From positions 1 through 64,000 of the forward strand of contig DAIOHQ010000001.1 of the NCBI GenBank assembly GCA_036744635.1: a stretch of 64,000 bases of DNA, given 5' to 3'. Source of the DNA: DAIOHQ01 sp036744635 (lineage in GTDB: Bacteria; Planctomycetota; Phycisphaerae; Tepidisphaerales; Tepidisphaeraceae). The position numbers were made by a program, and so were the translations under genes. Below the pieces are notes generated by a model that ran no database searches, was not told where the DNA came from, and saw only the letters and a program-made list of their open reading frames with translations. Of this stretch, positions 16,342 to 25,695 are shown one piece after another. Within the stretch, counting starts at the first letter, position 1; each line of letters starts with the position of its first letter.

Positions 16342-17574
16342 TCAGCCGCGTACGGCGCTGATTCGCTCGTGCTCTCGCACCACGCCTCTCAGCAATTCGG
16401 CGATCCGCTGGCCAGAGTGATACCAGGTGAGGTTGCTTTCATATAACTCTTTGGCGCTGGCGCCCATCTGCCTGCGCAGTTCCGCGCTCTCCAGCAGCCT
16501 GTTCAGCGCATTTGTCAAGTCTTCCAGCGACCCGACGCGGATACAAAAACCATCCACGCCGCTTCGAAGTACCGAGGCAATTCCCATCCCATCCGTCCAG
16601 ATGAGCGGTTTGCCCGCTGACGCCGCCTCACCGAGGACGGTGCCGAAAGATTCGATGTCGCTGGTGAGTGCGAAGATATCCGCCGATGCCATTTCCCGCA
16701 GCGTCTGATCGTGGGGCAGGGAGCCGAGCAGGCACACCCGATCCTGCATGTTTGTCTCTTCGATCGTCCGCTTAATCCGCGGAAGATCCATCCCATCCCC
16801 GACAATGAGAAGTTCCGCACTGTGATGTCGCCCTGCGACGTTGGCAAAGCCCCGGATGAGCAGCGGAATGTTCTTTCCAGGGAAAAAATAGCCTACGCTG
16901 ACGATGCGCAACCTCGCCCTGGCTCTCTGGCTGTCTGCCTCAGCAACCATCGTATTGGGGATCCGCGCGGCTCCGTTCTCAATTACGGCAATCTTCGCTG
17001 ATGGAGCGATCTGTTTCATGAGATCCCCCAGATTATTGCCCACCGCGTGCCACGCCGCCGCCTCGGTCGCGACGGCGCGCACCATCTTCAGGCGCCTTGG
17101 CAGTGTAAGCGTCATCCGCATCTGCCCCGGCGAGTGCTCGCTGGCGACGTAGGGAATCCCGAGGCGATGCTTCAAGTCGCGCATGAGCACTCCCGTCGGC
17201 ACCGCGAAATACCCCCAAAGCACATCCGGCTTCCACTGCCGGCAGATCCGCTGCAGCGCCCCCCCGAGCACCTTCTGGTTCAACCAGACAGGGATGTGCG
17301 GATGCTTGAATGATAGCTGTCCATAGCCGCCGCAATTGCTGACCCAGCGCGGATATAGCACGCGCATGCCATCCAGCGTCGCCTCAGCCGGGCACTCGCT
17401 CAAGGCGCGCTTGAAACCGAGCCGCCCGAAAAGCCTGGGGACGTAGGGTGTCGGCGAGACCGCCAGCAATTCCACATCCGGCTGGTCATGAACCGACTTC
17501 ACGAGATCGAAAGCCCACGGAACCATCGGCCGCGTCCCCTTGGGAAAAAAGTGGGAGATGAACAGGATGCGCAT
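16342..17574 (-). CDS. Glycosyltransferase family 4
   Basis: A 410-residue GT4 enzyme, last gene of the minus-strand polysaccharide operon. Motifs: MRILFISHFFPKGTRPMV at the N-terminus, YVASEHSPGQM, SVGYFFPGKNIPLLIRGF, ELLIVGDGMDLPRI and FALTSDIESFGTVLGEAAS. ATG 17574 overlaps the stop of the upstream GT4 gene (TGATG), which also argues against the longer frame to 17679. Sugar specificity unknown. Confidence 0.88.
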   Translation of the reverse strand: MRILFISHFFPKGTRPMVPWAFDLVKSVHDQPDVELLAVSPTPYVPRLFGRLGFKRALSECPAEATLDGMRVLYPRWVSNCGGYGQLSFKHPHIPVWLNQKVLGGALQRICRQWKPDVLWGYFAVPTGVLMRDLKHRLGIPYVASEHSPGQMRMTLTLPRRLKMVRAVATEAAAWHAVGNNLGDLMKQIAPSAKIAVIENGAARIPNTMVAEADSQRARARLRIVSVGYFFPGKNIPLLIRGFANVAGRHHSAELLIVGDGMDLPRIKRTIEETNMQDRVCLLGSLPHDQTLREMASADIFALTSDIESFGTVLGEAASAGKPLIWTDGMGIASVLRSGVDGFCIRVGSLEDLTNALNRLLESAELRRQMGASAKELYESNLTWYHSGQRIAELLRGVVREHERISAVRG

Positions 17575-18803
17575 CAAGCTCCAGCAGTATGAGCAGAACG
17601 CCAAATCGACCATTGCAGCGGACGCCGGTCCAGATAACCGAGCCGGGAGCACAGGTAGTGAATCGTGGGCCGGTACCATCTCCCCAGGCGCAACTGCCAG
17701 CGAATGAGCCGCCGTGGCTGGAAGACATCCTCTTCGCCTCGGCTGCAGTTCGGCCGCGGGACGAACAGCTTCTCAAAAGCGCGGAGCCACACCTGCGGGT
17801 TGAGCTGCTCAACGAAGGTCTGGCGGCTGTTTCGCATCAGGCGCCCGAGCAGTTCACGGTCATCCATCAGCGCTTCGATCCGGCTCACGAAGGCGGCCGG
17901 GTCCGTTCCATCCAGCACAAAACCGTTTTGTCCATCGCGGACGATTTCGCGCATCGCTGACGGACAATTCGAAACCAGCGGAACGGTGCCGCCGCGCATC
18001 GCCTCCAGCAGCGACATCGGGCATCCTTCCCGGCGCGAAGGAAGCACGAATAGCTGAGAGGCCGCCAGCAGCCGCTGCGCCTCGGGGTTGGGCACCTTGC
18101 CGGTAAATGTCACCGCGTCCTCGGCCGTAAAACGTCGGGCGAAACCCGGCGCGTTGCCGAGCCACTGCATCCGCAGGCCGTCCCTTCGCGCCAAGGCGCG
18201 GGCGATCCTGTAGAACGTGCCGGGGCGCTTGAGGCGGTCGGCCCCTCCGGGAAAGGTGACGGTTACCACCGGCTCGCGTGTTTTCGCCTCGACCAGCGCA
18301 TCAGCGCCCGCCACGTCTTCCACGAAATTATAAATGATGGCAAACCCGGCAAAAGGCCGGCCAATGTAACGCTCCAGAAATCCTTTGCCGGCATGGCTGA
18401 TGGCGACGATCCAGTCGGTTTGATCGGGACAGATCGCGGCAATCTTCGCATTCACCCCCGAGGAAGAATGGCTCAGCGTGATGCACGCACGCCTGCGGGC
18501 AAAGGAGGGGAACAAGGAGACCACGGTCGAGTGATCGCTGCCAATAATGACGTCCGGATCGAATTCAATGATCTTGTCAAAAAGGAGCCGGGCCCAGGCA
18601 AGCTCTTTGTGGCGCGATCCGGGGATGGGAGCGACCACGCAGCAATAGCCCGCAAGACGCTCGATGTCCTCAGCGCGAATGTCCGGTGCGATGATCTGCA
18701 GTTCATGGCCGCACTCCGCGAGTTTCGCCGCGATGATGCGATTGATCGTCGAGATGCCGCCGCCCATTCGCGCGAACCCTGATCCTGCCAACGTAATCCG
18801 CAT
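17574..18803 (-). CDS. Glycosyltransferase family 4
   Basis: A 409-residue GT4 enzyme. N-terminus MRITLAGSGFARMGGGIST, middle HSTVVSLFPSFARRRACI, then the linker region VVTVTFPGGADRLKRPGTF and the donor-binding REGCPMSLLEAMRGGTVP. About 60 residues beyond the catalytic core at the C-terminus are Arg/Trp-rich and may bind membrane. It is 18 nt downstream of the polymerase gene and coupled by a 1-nt overlap to the next GT4. Confidence 0.88.
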   Translation of the reverse strand: MRITLAGSGFARMGGGISTINRIIAAKLAECGHELQIIAPDIRAEDIERLAGYCCVVAPIPGSRHKELAWARLLFDKIIEFDPDVIIGSDHSTVVSLFPSFARRRACITLSHSSSGVNAKIAAICPDQTDWIVAISHAGKGFLERYIGRPFAGFAIIYNFVEDVAGADALVEAKTREPVVTVTFPGGADRLKRPGTFYRIARALARRDGLRMQWLGNAPGFARRFTAEDAVTFTGKVPNPEAQRLLAASQLFVLPSRREGCPMSLLEAMRGGTVPLVSNCPSAMREIVRDGQNGFVLDGTDPAAFVSRIEALMDDRELLGRLMRNSRQTFVEQLNPQVWLRAFEKLFVPRPNCSRGEEDVFQPRRLIRWQLRLGRWYRPTIHYLCSRLGYLDRRPLQWSIWRSAHTAGA

Positions 18804-18821
18804 CCCGCTCTCCGCTTTCAG

Positions 18822-20123
18822 TCATCCATGCACGGCCGAATAGTGGTCCTCATACTGCACGCTCGACTGATCTTGCTCTGCCAGCAGGGGCGGCGGCTCC
18901 TCCTGCAGCGCCGTCGTCCTGGCGAGCACGGCAAGCGCCATCCAGATGATCTTCATCGTCAGCATGCTCAAGGTCAGCCACATCATCAGGAACATGAACG
19001 CGTGCACCACCACGAAAATCCGATTGACCTTGGTATCGTCATCGGTTTCCAGGCGGATGCCGATAGCAGCCCGCCATCCCGTCCGCAGCAGGAATGCCAT
19101 CAGTGACAGCATCGCGAAAAAGCCACCATAAATATAGGCATCGGCGTAGCTGATGTGGGAAAAAGTGTGCAGCCCGGTCTGCTCCTCGAAGTTGATGTAG
19201 CCTTTGCCATACAAGTCCGGCGACAGCATTTCGTGCGCCAGCCAATCAAGTGACGACACGCGGGTTCCGGCCGATGCTTCCATCTGCCCCTCGAAGGTCA
19301 CGCCCGTCCAGCGCTCCATGACCCGATCGAAAAGCTTCTGATTCACCTGCGTGAGACCGACCGTCCCGACAAAAGCGCCCAGCAGGACATACCGCGCTAA
19401 CGCGCCCGCGCGCAGGTGCCACGCGATGAAGAAGCCGCTCAGCAGAAGCCCCGCGCCTAACGTCACCAAGGCGCCGCGCGATATGCCATAAAAGATCGGA
19501 AGGAAGGCGCCTCCAAGGCACAGCGCGCTCGCCAGCAGCCGCCACTTGTGCGACAACCAGCGTTTGTTGGTCAGCGTCACCCACAGGCATCCCCCGGCCG
19601 CGACGAAAGCGTAGGTGATGTTCGGGTCGCCGAGGCCATACCGCACTACTTCCTCGTGCCCTGCGCCCCTGGAGGTGTTCAAATAGCCGACCTGAATCAG
19701 CCCAAGTGTGATCGCGGCCAGGGCGCCACTGGCGAGCAGGGTGCCGAAGCCGACATAGTTGACGTACCGCTTGAGATCTTGGCGCGTACGCACCAAATTA
19801 TAGAAGATGAAATAAGCAGCCAGCGTCGTCAAGAAGGTCACCGAGGTGGCCGACAGTTCGTCGCTCAGCGTCAGCCCGGACACCTTAAACTGGTATCCCA
19901 CCTGGCAGATGAAGCAGAGGAAAAAAAACGGAAGGACCAGCCAGTTCCTGCGGATGAATTCATTGAAATCCGCCTGTCCAGAGACAAGCAGATACGCCAG
20001 CACCGGCGGGAGCACCAGCCAGTTCGTCGTGAGGATGCTGCTGGAGCCTACGAATGTGGAAAACAGCGGCTCGCACGTAGTCGCGAGCACGGCCAGCAAC
20101 AAAATCCACGATTTTAATCCCAT
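18822..20123 (-). CDS. O-antigen polymerase/ligase-like membrane protein (Wzy-like)
   Basis: The 433-residue chain is strongly hydrophobic, with around ten to twelve membrane segments, starting MGLKSWILLLAVLATTC. A long hydrophilic loop (about residues 255-315, WTGVTFEGQMEASAGTRVSS) precedes the last segments; the large loop is typical of Wzy/WaaL proteins. Families of this fold have little sequence identity, so the function rests on topology plus place among glycosyltransferases and a flippase. It likely polymerises the repeat unit in the periplasm. Confidence 0.75.
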   Translation of the reverse strand: MGLKSWILLLAVLATTCEPLFSTFVGSSSILTTNWLVLPPVLAYLLVSGQADFNEFIRRNWLVLPFFFLCFICQVGYQFKVSGLTLSDELSATSVTFLTTLAAYFIFYNLVRTRQDLKRYVNYVGFGTLLASGALAAITLGLIQVGYLNTSRGAGHEEVVRYGLGDPNITYAFVAAGGCLWVTLTNKRWLSHKWRLLASALCLGGAFLPIFYGISRGALVTLGAGLLLSGFFIAWHLRAGALARYVLLGAFVGTVGLTQVNQKLFDRVMERWTGVTFEGQMEASAGTRVSSLDWLAHEMLSPDLYGKGYINFEEQTGLHTFSHISYADAYIYGGFFAMLSLMAFLLRTGWRAAIGIRLETDDDTKVNRIFVVVHAFMFLMMWLTLSMLTMKIIWMALAVLARTTALQEEPPPLLAEQDQSSVQYEDHYSAVHG

Positions 20124-20243
20124 TGCGCATCATTTCTAAGGCTGAGGCTGTCGCCACTGCCAGTTGATCGGCCAATTTCCCGCTGTGCATGGACTTATAC
20201 TGGCGCACGACACGCAAAGTTCGCCACCATGCACCCGACAACG

Positions 20244-21131
20244 CTATCGCGCGAGCTGCCGAAAGGCGCCGAAGACCAGTGGGATCATTTTGAACGCTGC
20301 GACATATTGTTTCTGAAGAAGCAGGTTCTTGATCGCAGCCCCGTACATATAGGCAATATGCTCCTGGCGCTTTCGGTAAAGGTTCTGCAGCGACGGCACC
20401 GGCCACATGACCCGTGCCTTGCGGAACAAACCATCCAGCTCCCGAAGAAATCGGCCTGAACCCGCGAATTCCGCGGTGGTGTTTTGGTTATAGAGCCGAT
20501 AATAACAGGCCGGCGTGCGCGTGAACCCAACCCCAAAACGCGTCGGCATCCGAAACCACATCTCGCGGTCGGGGCACCAGCCGAAGTTGAGGTCAAACCC
20601 GCCAACCTGCCGCCACGAATCCATTCGGAAGACCATCGTCGCCGACGCCGGAAATTGCCTCCATTCCACCGCAAAATGAGCGGCCTCCACCCCGCCCATG
20701 ATCTCAAACCGCGCATCGCGCCCAAACGCCGCCGGCGGGGGGAAATCTTCGCCCCCGATGGTGACAAACCGCGCTCCGACCATTCCCACGCCCGGATTTT
20801 GCCGCAGGACTTGCAGCGCTGCCTCCGCATATCCGTCAAAAAGAAGATCGTCGGCGTCGAGTTTCAGTGCAAACGGAGTCTGCACCAATGAGACCGCCTT
20901 CTGCCAATTTTCCGTCATCGAAATGGTGCGCTCATTATCGATGACCTCGATCCGATCCGGCGCCTCCGCCTGCAACTGCCTCGCGATCTTCGGCGTCTCG
21001 TCCGGACTGCAGTTCTGCACAATCACCACCCGCACCCCCGGCACGCGCAGCGCCGTCGCCACCGTGGCCGGCAAATACCGCGCACACCGGTAGGCGGGAA
21101 TGACGATGGTCAATTCGTGCTGGATCATCAT
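20244..21131 (-). CDS. Glycosyltransferase family 2
   Basis: A 295-residue GT-A enzyme: LTIVIPAYRCARYLPATV, VIVQNCSPDETPKIA, the metal-binding FALKLDADDLLFDGY and an acceptor region FNFGWCPDREMWFRMP. There are two adjacent ATGs at 21131 and 21128. The gene is 12 nt downstream of the previous GT2 and 120 nt upstream of the polymerase. It is one of four consecutive GT2 genes, suggesting a repeat unit of at least several sugars. Confidence 0.88.
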   Translation of the reverse strand: MMIQHELTIVIPAYRCARYLPATVATALRVPGVRVVIVQNCSPDETPKIARQLQAEAPDRIEVIDNERTISMTENWQKAVSLVQTPFALKLDADDLLFDGYAEAALQVLRQNPGVGMVGARFVTIGGEDFPPPAAFGRDARFEIMGGVEAAHFAVEWRQFPASATMVFRMDSWRQVGGFDLNFGWCPDREMWFRMPTRFGVGFTRTPACYYRLYNQNTTAEFAGSGRFLRELDGLFRKARVMWPVPSLQNLYRKRQEHIAYMYGAAIKNLLLQKQYVAAFKMIPLVFGAFRQLAR

Positions 21132-21143
21132 GCGTAATTTTGC

Positions 21144-22073
21144 TCATCGGCATAGGAAGCGATGGAACAATGCCGTAAGCCCCCCAAGTGCGGCCAAGCG
21201 TTCGAGGCGCCATCGAATCCGCGCCCGCTCATTCCCCCGCAGCGTGCTCCAAAGTTCCGCGCAACCGGATTTGGCCAGCAAATATGGCCGCCCCGCCAAA
21301 GAGCGCAGGAATTGCCGCGCGCTCAACGTCTCCTTCATCAAAATCGACGCTCGGCCGGCGCCGTAGGATACTCCATCCAGGTATCCCTGCGTCAGGCGAT
21401 GGGGCGCCACCCAATGTTTCACAATCGCATCCGGCGCATAGTAACACCGGAATCCGGCGGCTACCGCTCGCAGGTAATAATCGCTTTCCTCGCCGCCCGC
21501 CGAGTTGTTTCCCACGCGCCCCAAGGCAACCTTGAATTCCCCAATGCGGGAATACACGGCCCGGCGGAAAGAGAAGTTCGCTCCCAAAATGCCTCCGCCC
21601 CTGCCGGGGAGCTCCTCTACCGCGTCTCCGCGGTCATACTCGCTTAAAAACATCCGCACGGGCGGGCTGAGCCACGGTGGAGGGCGGACCGCATCCCACC
21701 AAAGCCGCACCCGCCCCCCTACCACGTCAGCGGGAAAACGATCGTAGACCTCCAGCATCCCCCGCAGCCACCCCGGTTCGACCCAAACATCATCGTCGAG
21801 AAACGCGAGGATATCTCCCGAAGCTTCGCGCATGCAACGGTTTCGAGCATATGACAAGCCAACCTTTGATTCACAAATGCAACGCCCGGGGAAGGGAAAA
21901 GTCCGCAGTTTTTCGGTCACCACCTGCTCGGTGGCGTCCGTACATGCATTAGCCACGACCACCAGCTCCAACGTGTTGTCCTGGCTTCGCTCCATTCCTT
22001 GGAGGCTATTCAAGGTTCGGGCGAGTATCTCACAGCGGTTATGAGTAGGGATTAAGATGGAAACTTTCGGCAT
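21144..22073 (-). CDS. Glycosyltransferase family 2
   Basis: The 309-residue product starts MPKVSILIPTHNRCEILART and has LVVVANACTDATEQVV, the DDD metal motif ILAFLDDDVWVEPGWL and GANFSFRRAVYSRIGEF, ending in ED-like GGEESDYYLRAV. This is a standard GT2 layout with the catalytic acid in the last motif. The frame extends upstream to 22145, but the GT2 start falls at ATG 22073 (an alternative is 22085). Confidence 0.87.
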   Translation of the reverse strand: MPKVSILIPTHNRCEILARTLNSLQGMERSQDNTLELVVVANACTDATEQVVTEKLRTFPFPGRCICESKVGLSYARNRCMREASGDILAFLDDDVWVEPGWLRGMLEVYDRFPADVVGGRVRLWWDAVRPPPWLSPPVRMFLSEYDRGDAVEELPGRGGGILGANFSFRRAVYSRIGEFKVALGRVGNNSAGGEESDYYLRAVAAGFRCYYAPDAIVKHWVAPHRLTQGYLDGVSYGAGRASILMKETLSARQFLRSLAGRPYLLAKSGCAELWSTLRGNERARIRWRLERLAALGGLTALFHRFLCR

Positions 22074-22172
22074 ATCGAAACCCATTTTCGCTGCGCGGCT
22101 GCTTCGCTTGCTCCTGAACCAAGACGCGCCCAGCCGTGCCTCCAACTGCCGTCGCCCCGAGCTATCAAAATT

Positions 22173-23117
22173 CTAATTGTCGTTGCAGGTTCGCTTCGCC
22201 GCATGAACCCATGGCGAATGAACCGGTCTCCTCGCTCGATGGATCGCGAACAGAAACGCTTGGAGCAAGCCAGACCAAGCCTCAGGCCATCGACGCGGGC
22301 TGCGAAGAATCTCTTTACGCAATGGCCCTGCGCGCAAAGCCCCGGTCACCTTTCCCCAGCATTCCCGCCATCCGCTGCCATGTCGAAACAGATAGAGCCA
22401 GCAACCGGCGCTCTTGGTCCATTCCGCCTGTGATTTGTTGCCTATAACGCGGCATCCTCCGCTCGGTGCGCGAAGGTGTACAAGCTGTGCAGTTGGGTCA
22501 TAGATGATTTTGTACCCGCGCTCGAGCAGACGCTTTGCAAAATCCATTTCTTCGCCATCGGCTGCTCCAACAAAGCTCTCGTCGAATCCCCCAACCCCGA
22601 CGAACACTCCGCGTCGCACGGAAAAGTTATTCCCGCGCAGAAAATCCACAAAGTGCACAGTGAAATCATCGGTCGGAGTAGTGCTCGAGTTCTCAAAGCT
22701 CTCCACGCCGGCCCCATCTTTGGAGCTGCGATGCTCGTACGTCTGTCCGGCGACCGCCGCAATGGTCGCATCCAGAAAGCGTTGCTTATGTTGGGCTACA
22801 AATCCGGCCGGGAGCACCACGTCGTCGTCCACGAAGAGCAATAAATCGCACCGCGTTTCTTGAGCAGCGCGATTCCGGGCGGCAGGAAGGTTTGGCGGGG
22901 ATTGCGTGATCCAGCGGATCGTCTTCTTTGCATGCTGCTCTTGAAGCCAAGCTCGCACGTCGGCATCATGTTCCGGAGTTTGATCTATTACCAGAATCTC
23001 GTCTGGTGCCGGGTCCTGTTGAAGCACGTGCCGTATCGTATCCACCAATACCTGCTCGCGCAGATAGGTGGGAATTGCCACTGCAAGAGTCTGACCCGTA
23101 CCCTGTGTCTGCCTCAA
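22173..23117 (-). CDS. Glycosyltransferase family 2
   Basis: A 314-residue GT2 enzyme: LAVAIPTYLREQVLVDTI, EILVIDQTPEHDADV, the DDD motif LLLFVDDDVVLPAGF, then LRGNNFSVRRGVFVGVGGF and the catalytic region GAADGEEMDFAKRLLERGY. It lies 41 nt after the preceding GT2 gene and 99 nt before the next. The 99-bp gap holds no other gene. Confidence 0.87.
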   Translation of the reverse strand: MRQTQGTGQTLAVAIPTYLREQVLVDTIRHVLQQDPAPDEILVIDQTPEHDADVRAWLQEQHAKKTIRWITQSPPNLPAARNRAAQETRCDLLLFVDDDVVLPAGFVAQHKQRFLDATIAAVAGQTYEHRSSKDGAGVESFENSSTTPTDDFTVHFVDFLRGNNFSVRRGVFVGVGGFDESFVGAADGEEMDFAKRLLERGYKIIYDPTAQLVHLRAPSGGCRVIGNKSQAEWTKSAGCWLYLFRHGSGWRECWGKVTGALRAGPLRKEILRSPRRWPEAWSGLLQAFLFAIHRARRPVHSPWVHAAKRTCNDN

Positions 23118-23158
23118 CCTTTATTTCCTCCAGATGCCATTCGGAACCGACTTACATT

Positions 23159-24133
23159 TCAATGGGACCACCAGAACCGCAGACGCTTCCACGTTCGCGA
23201 AAGCATGAAATACGTCCTCGGCCCCACCGTTGCCACGAAGCTGGCAGTGAGACCAACTCGCGAGTGCAGCATCTCACCCCGCCGCCTGCAGGCGCGCCGA
23301 ACGCGTCGGTACTCTTCTCGAAGACCCGCCGACGCCAGCAGGTAGAGCCCCTGGCTTGCTCGGCCGGCTGGCCAATTTCCAATATCCTCCGCGAGCAGAT
23401 CCATGAAGCTTCTCCAATTGCCAAGAGACGCCCAGGAACGAATGGTGGCGGCGATTGACTGCTGCGCAAAAACGGTGTGCTCCATGTCCCACGTCGCCTG
23501 ATGCTTTCCTAGTCCCTTCAACTCCACCGGGACATCCAACAGATGAAATTCCCATCCCGCGTCCGCAATCCGGGCGGCGATGTCGTGATCGCCATGATAG
23601 GCAAAACTGGGATCGGTTGGGAACCCTCCCACCTGCTGCAGGGCCTCTCGCCTAAAACACGCAACGGACGGTGGCCCGACCCCGTTGAAGCACAACGCTA
23701 GGGAATAGGGTAAGCCAAGGCGATTAATGAACCACGACCGTCCTTCGAGGGTACGCAGACCGGGACGGTCCAGGCCGGCATAAATAATCCCAAGACGATC
23801 CGGCTTCTGCGCAATGGCGTTCGCAAAAGCTTCCAAGGCTGTAGGCACGCAGGCATCATCGCTGTGTACGTACACAATCCAGTTCGCCCGAGCAGGCTCG
23901 ATGCAAAGATTGTGGTTCTCAAACATGCTTACCGTCGAGGCATTGCGGATGACACGAAGCCGCGGATCGTTATATCGCCCAAGCAATTCGGCTGTCCCGT
24001 CCGTGCTGGCATTGTCCAGCACCAGCAACTCGAAATCGCGGAAACTCTGCTGCAAAACGCTGTCGATGGCCCGTGGGAGCATCCCCGCTCGGTTGTAGGT
24101 TGGAATACATACGCTGAACGTCGGATTGCTCAT
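23159..24133 (-). CDS. Glycosyltransferase family 2
   Basis: A 324-residue GT2 enzyme: FSVCIPTYNRAGMLPRAI, LLVLDNASTDGTAELL, NWIVYVHSDDACVPTAL as the metal-binding strand (SDD form), and GDHDIAARIADAGWEF. Its ATG overlaps the flippase stop by 4 nt (ATGA). It is probably an early transferase of the repeat unit, judging only from its position next to the flippase gene. Confidence 0.88.
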   Translation of the reverse strand: MSNPTFSVCIPTYNRAGMLPRAIDSVLQQSFRDFELLVLDNASTDGTAELLGRYNDPRLRVIRNASTVSMFENHNLCIEPARANWIVYVHSDDACVPTALEAFANAIAQKPDRLGIIYAGLDRPGLRTLEGRSWFINRLGLPYSLALCFNGVGPPSVACFRREALQQVGGFPTDPSFAYHGDHDIAARIADAGWEFHLLDVPVELKGLGKHQATWDMEHTVFAQQSIAATIRSWASLGNWRSFMDLLAEDIGNWPAGRASQGLYLLASAGLREEYRRVRRACRRRGEMLHSRVGLTASFVATVGPRTYFMLSRTWKRLRFWWSH

Positions 24134-25695
24134 AGGTGCCCCGTCAATACCGCTACTCGGCGTCTGATGTAGCCGTAGGCGCGCTCCCGGTCCTGCTCCT
24201 CGATACCATACAGCCAGATCGAGCTAAGCCCAACACAACCACTGGCGCCCAACGAGGCGAATACTTCGAGGTAGGGAATGTCCGCCGGGCGGGCCGCGAT
24301 TGCCAGCAGCCACCCTGCAGCCAGCGCAGCGCCGAAAACAAGCGCCACCGGAATCAGCACCGTTTCGACATGCCGCCACAGGCTCATGCGCAGCCGCCGC
24401 AGACCGCGATAGCTGGCGTACCAGTTGTTCGTCAACAATTGCGCCAGCATCGTCCCCAGAGCCACGCCCCACAGGCCCAGCGGGCGAATGAGCAGCCAGG
24501 TGAAAATCAGGTTGAGGATCCCGGCCCCGATTGCCCAGGCGGCAAACGCCTCATCTTCGGTGGCGCGCGAACAGGAGCTGATGATCACGTGATGCGCCTC
24601 CAGCGATGCCATGGCGCAGAACGTCAACAGCACGGGATATCCCACGAAATGGCCCGCGCCCAGCCAGAGGTCGAAGATCGGCCTGCCCGCCACCACCAGC
24701 CACGCCACCCCGCACGCCATCAGAAACAGCCCCAGACGCAGGCTGCGGCGCACCAGCCCGTGCACGCGCTCCAGGTCCCCCGCCTGCCATAGGTGGCTGA
24801 TATAGACGCTCGAGCTGGTCGCGAACAACACCGCGAAGGCGTACATGTTCATCACGATCTGGTAAGCCGCCTGGTATTCCGGCAAGGCCTTGGTGGTCAT
24901 GAAATAACTGATGAAATACTGATCGGTCTGGAGGATGAGGAAGCCCCCGAGCATCGTGATCCACGCCCGCAGCGCCGGGGACATCATCGAACGCACCGCT
25001 GCGCCATCCCATCGCCCCCGCAGCCCGAAAATTTGCGGGTGCATCCACCGCAGCAGGGTGAACGTGGCCTGCCGGTTGACGACCGCGCCGACGGCGGCCA
25101 CGCTCGCCATCGCGATGATGCCTCCCCCGCAATAGACTACCGCCAATTGCACGGCCACCGTTAGCGTGTTCAGCACCATCGCCAGCACCGTGTTCCACCC
25201 CACCAGCCCCATCCCGTTCACCAGGCATCCCCAGGGCTGAGCCCAGACATTTAGGGCATATCCGGCGGACAAGATAATCCACGCCAGGTAAGCGCGGTGT
25301 GGGCTAACCTGCTCGAAATGCAGGCGGCTGAGCAGCAGAAGACCCGCGCCGGTGCCGAGCACAAAGACCACCGCGGCGAGGACGCGATACAGATGCAGAC
25401 CGGAGGTGAAGAGGTCGGCAATCTCCCGCCGGCTGCCTTCATCCAGTTCCGCGGCCGCCCCTCCCTTGTTCCTGCCGCAGGCCAGGGCGATGCGGCGGGT
25501 AAGCGTCGGCAGCAGTCCCAGGTCCAGCATCGCCAAAAACGCCGTGCTATTACCAACCAGCAGCCAAAGTCCCTGCTCCTCGCGAACGAGTTTCGCGAAC
25601 AGCACGCGCGTGAAGACGAGTCCCAGTCCGATTGCAATAAAGCGATTTAACCATCCCGCCCCGGCTGCAAAAAAGATGCGTCTCGAAAGGTTCAC
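24130..25695 (-). CDS. Polysaccharide flippase (Wzx/MOP family)
   Basis: The 521-residue protein has about 12-14 hydrophobic segments with the MOP pattern: FFAAGAGWLNRFIAIGLGLV, ARSLATLDLG-like AMLDLGLLPTLTRR and central QTDQYFISYFMTT. It would move the lipid-linked repeat unit across the inner membrane. The frame is open to 25788 but GTG 25695 is selected: it gives VNLSRRIFFAAG at the correct membrane start and overlaps the stop of the SDR gene by 4 nt (GTGA), as do most joints in this operon. Confidence 0.85.
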   Translation of the reverse strand: MNLSRRIFFAAGAGWLNRFIAIGLGLVFTRVLFAKLVREEQGLWLLVGNSTAFLAMLDLGLLPTLTRRIALACGRNKGGAAAELDEGSRREIADLFTSGLHLYRVLAAVVFVLGTGAGLLLLSRLHFEQVSPHRAYLAWIILSAGYALNVWAQPWGCLVNGMGLVGWNTVLAMVLNTLTVAVQLAVVYCGGGIIAMASVAAVGAVVNRQATFTLLRWMHPQIFGLRGRWDGAAVRSMMSPALRAWITMLGGFLILQTDQYFISYFMTTKALPEYQAAYQIVMNMYAFAVLFATSSSVYISHLWQAGDLERVHGLVRRSLRLGLFLMACGVAWLVVAGRPIFDLWLGAGHFVGYPVLLTFCAMASLEAHHVIISSCSRATEDEAFAAWAIGAGILNLIFTWLLIRPLGLWGVALGTMLAQLLTNNWYASYRGLRRLRMSLWRHVETVLIPVALVFGAALAAGWLLAIAARPADIPYLEVFASLGASGCVGLSSIWLYGIEEQDRERAYGYIRRRVAVLTGHL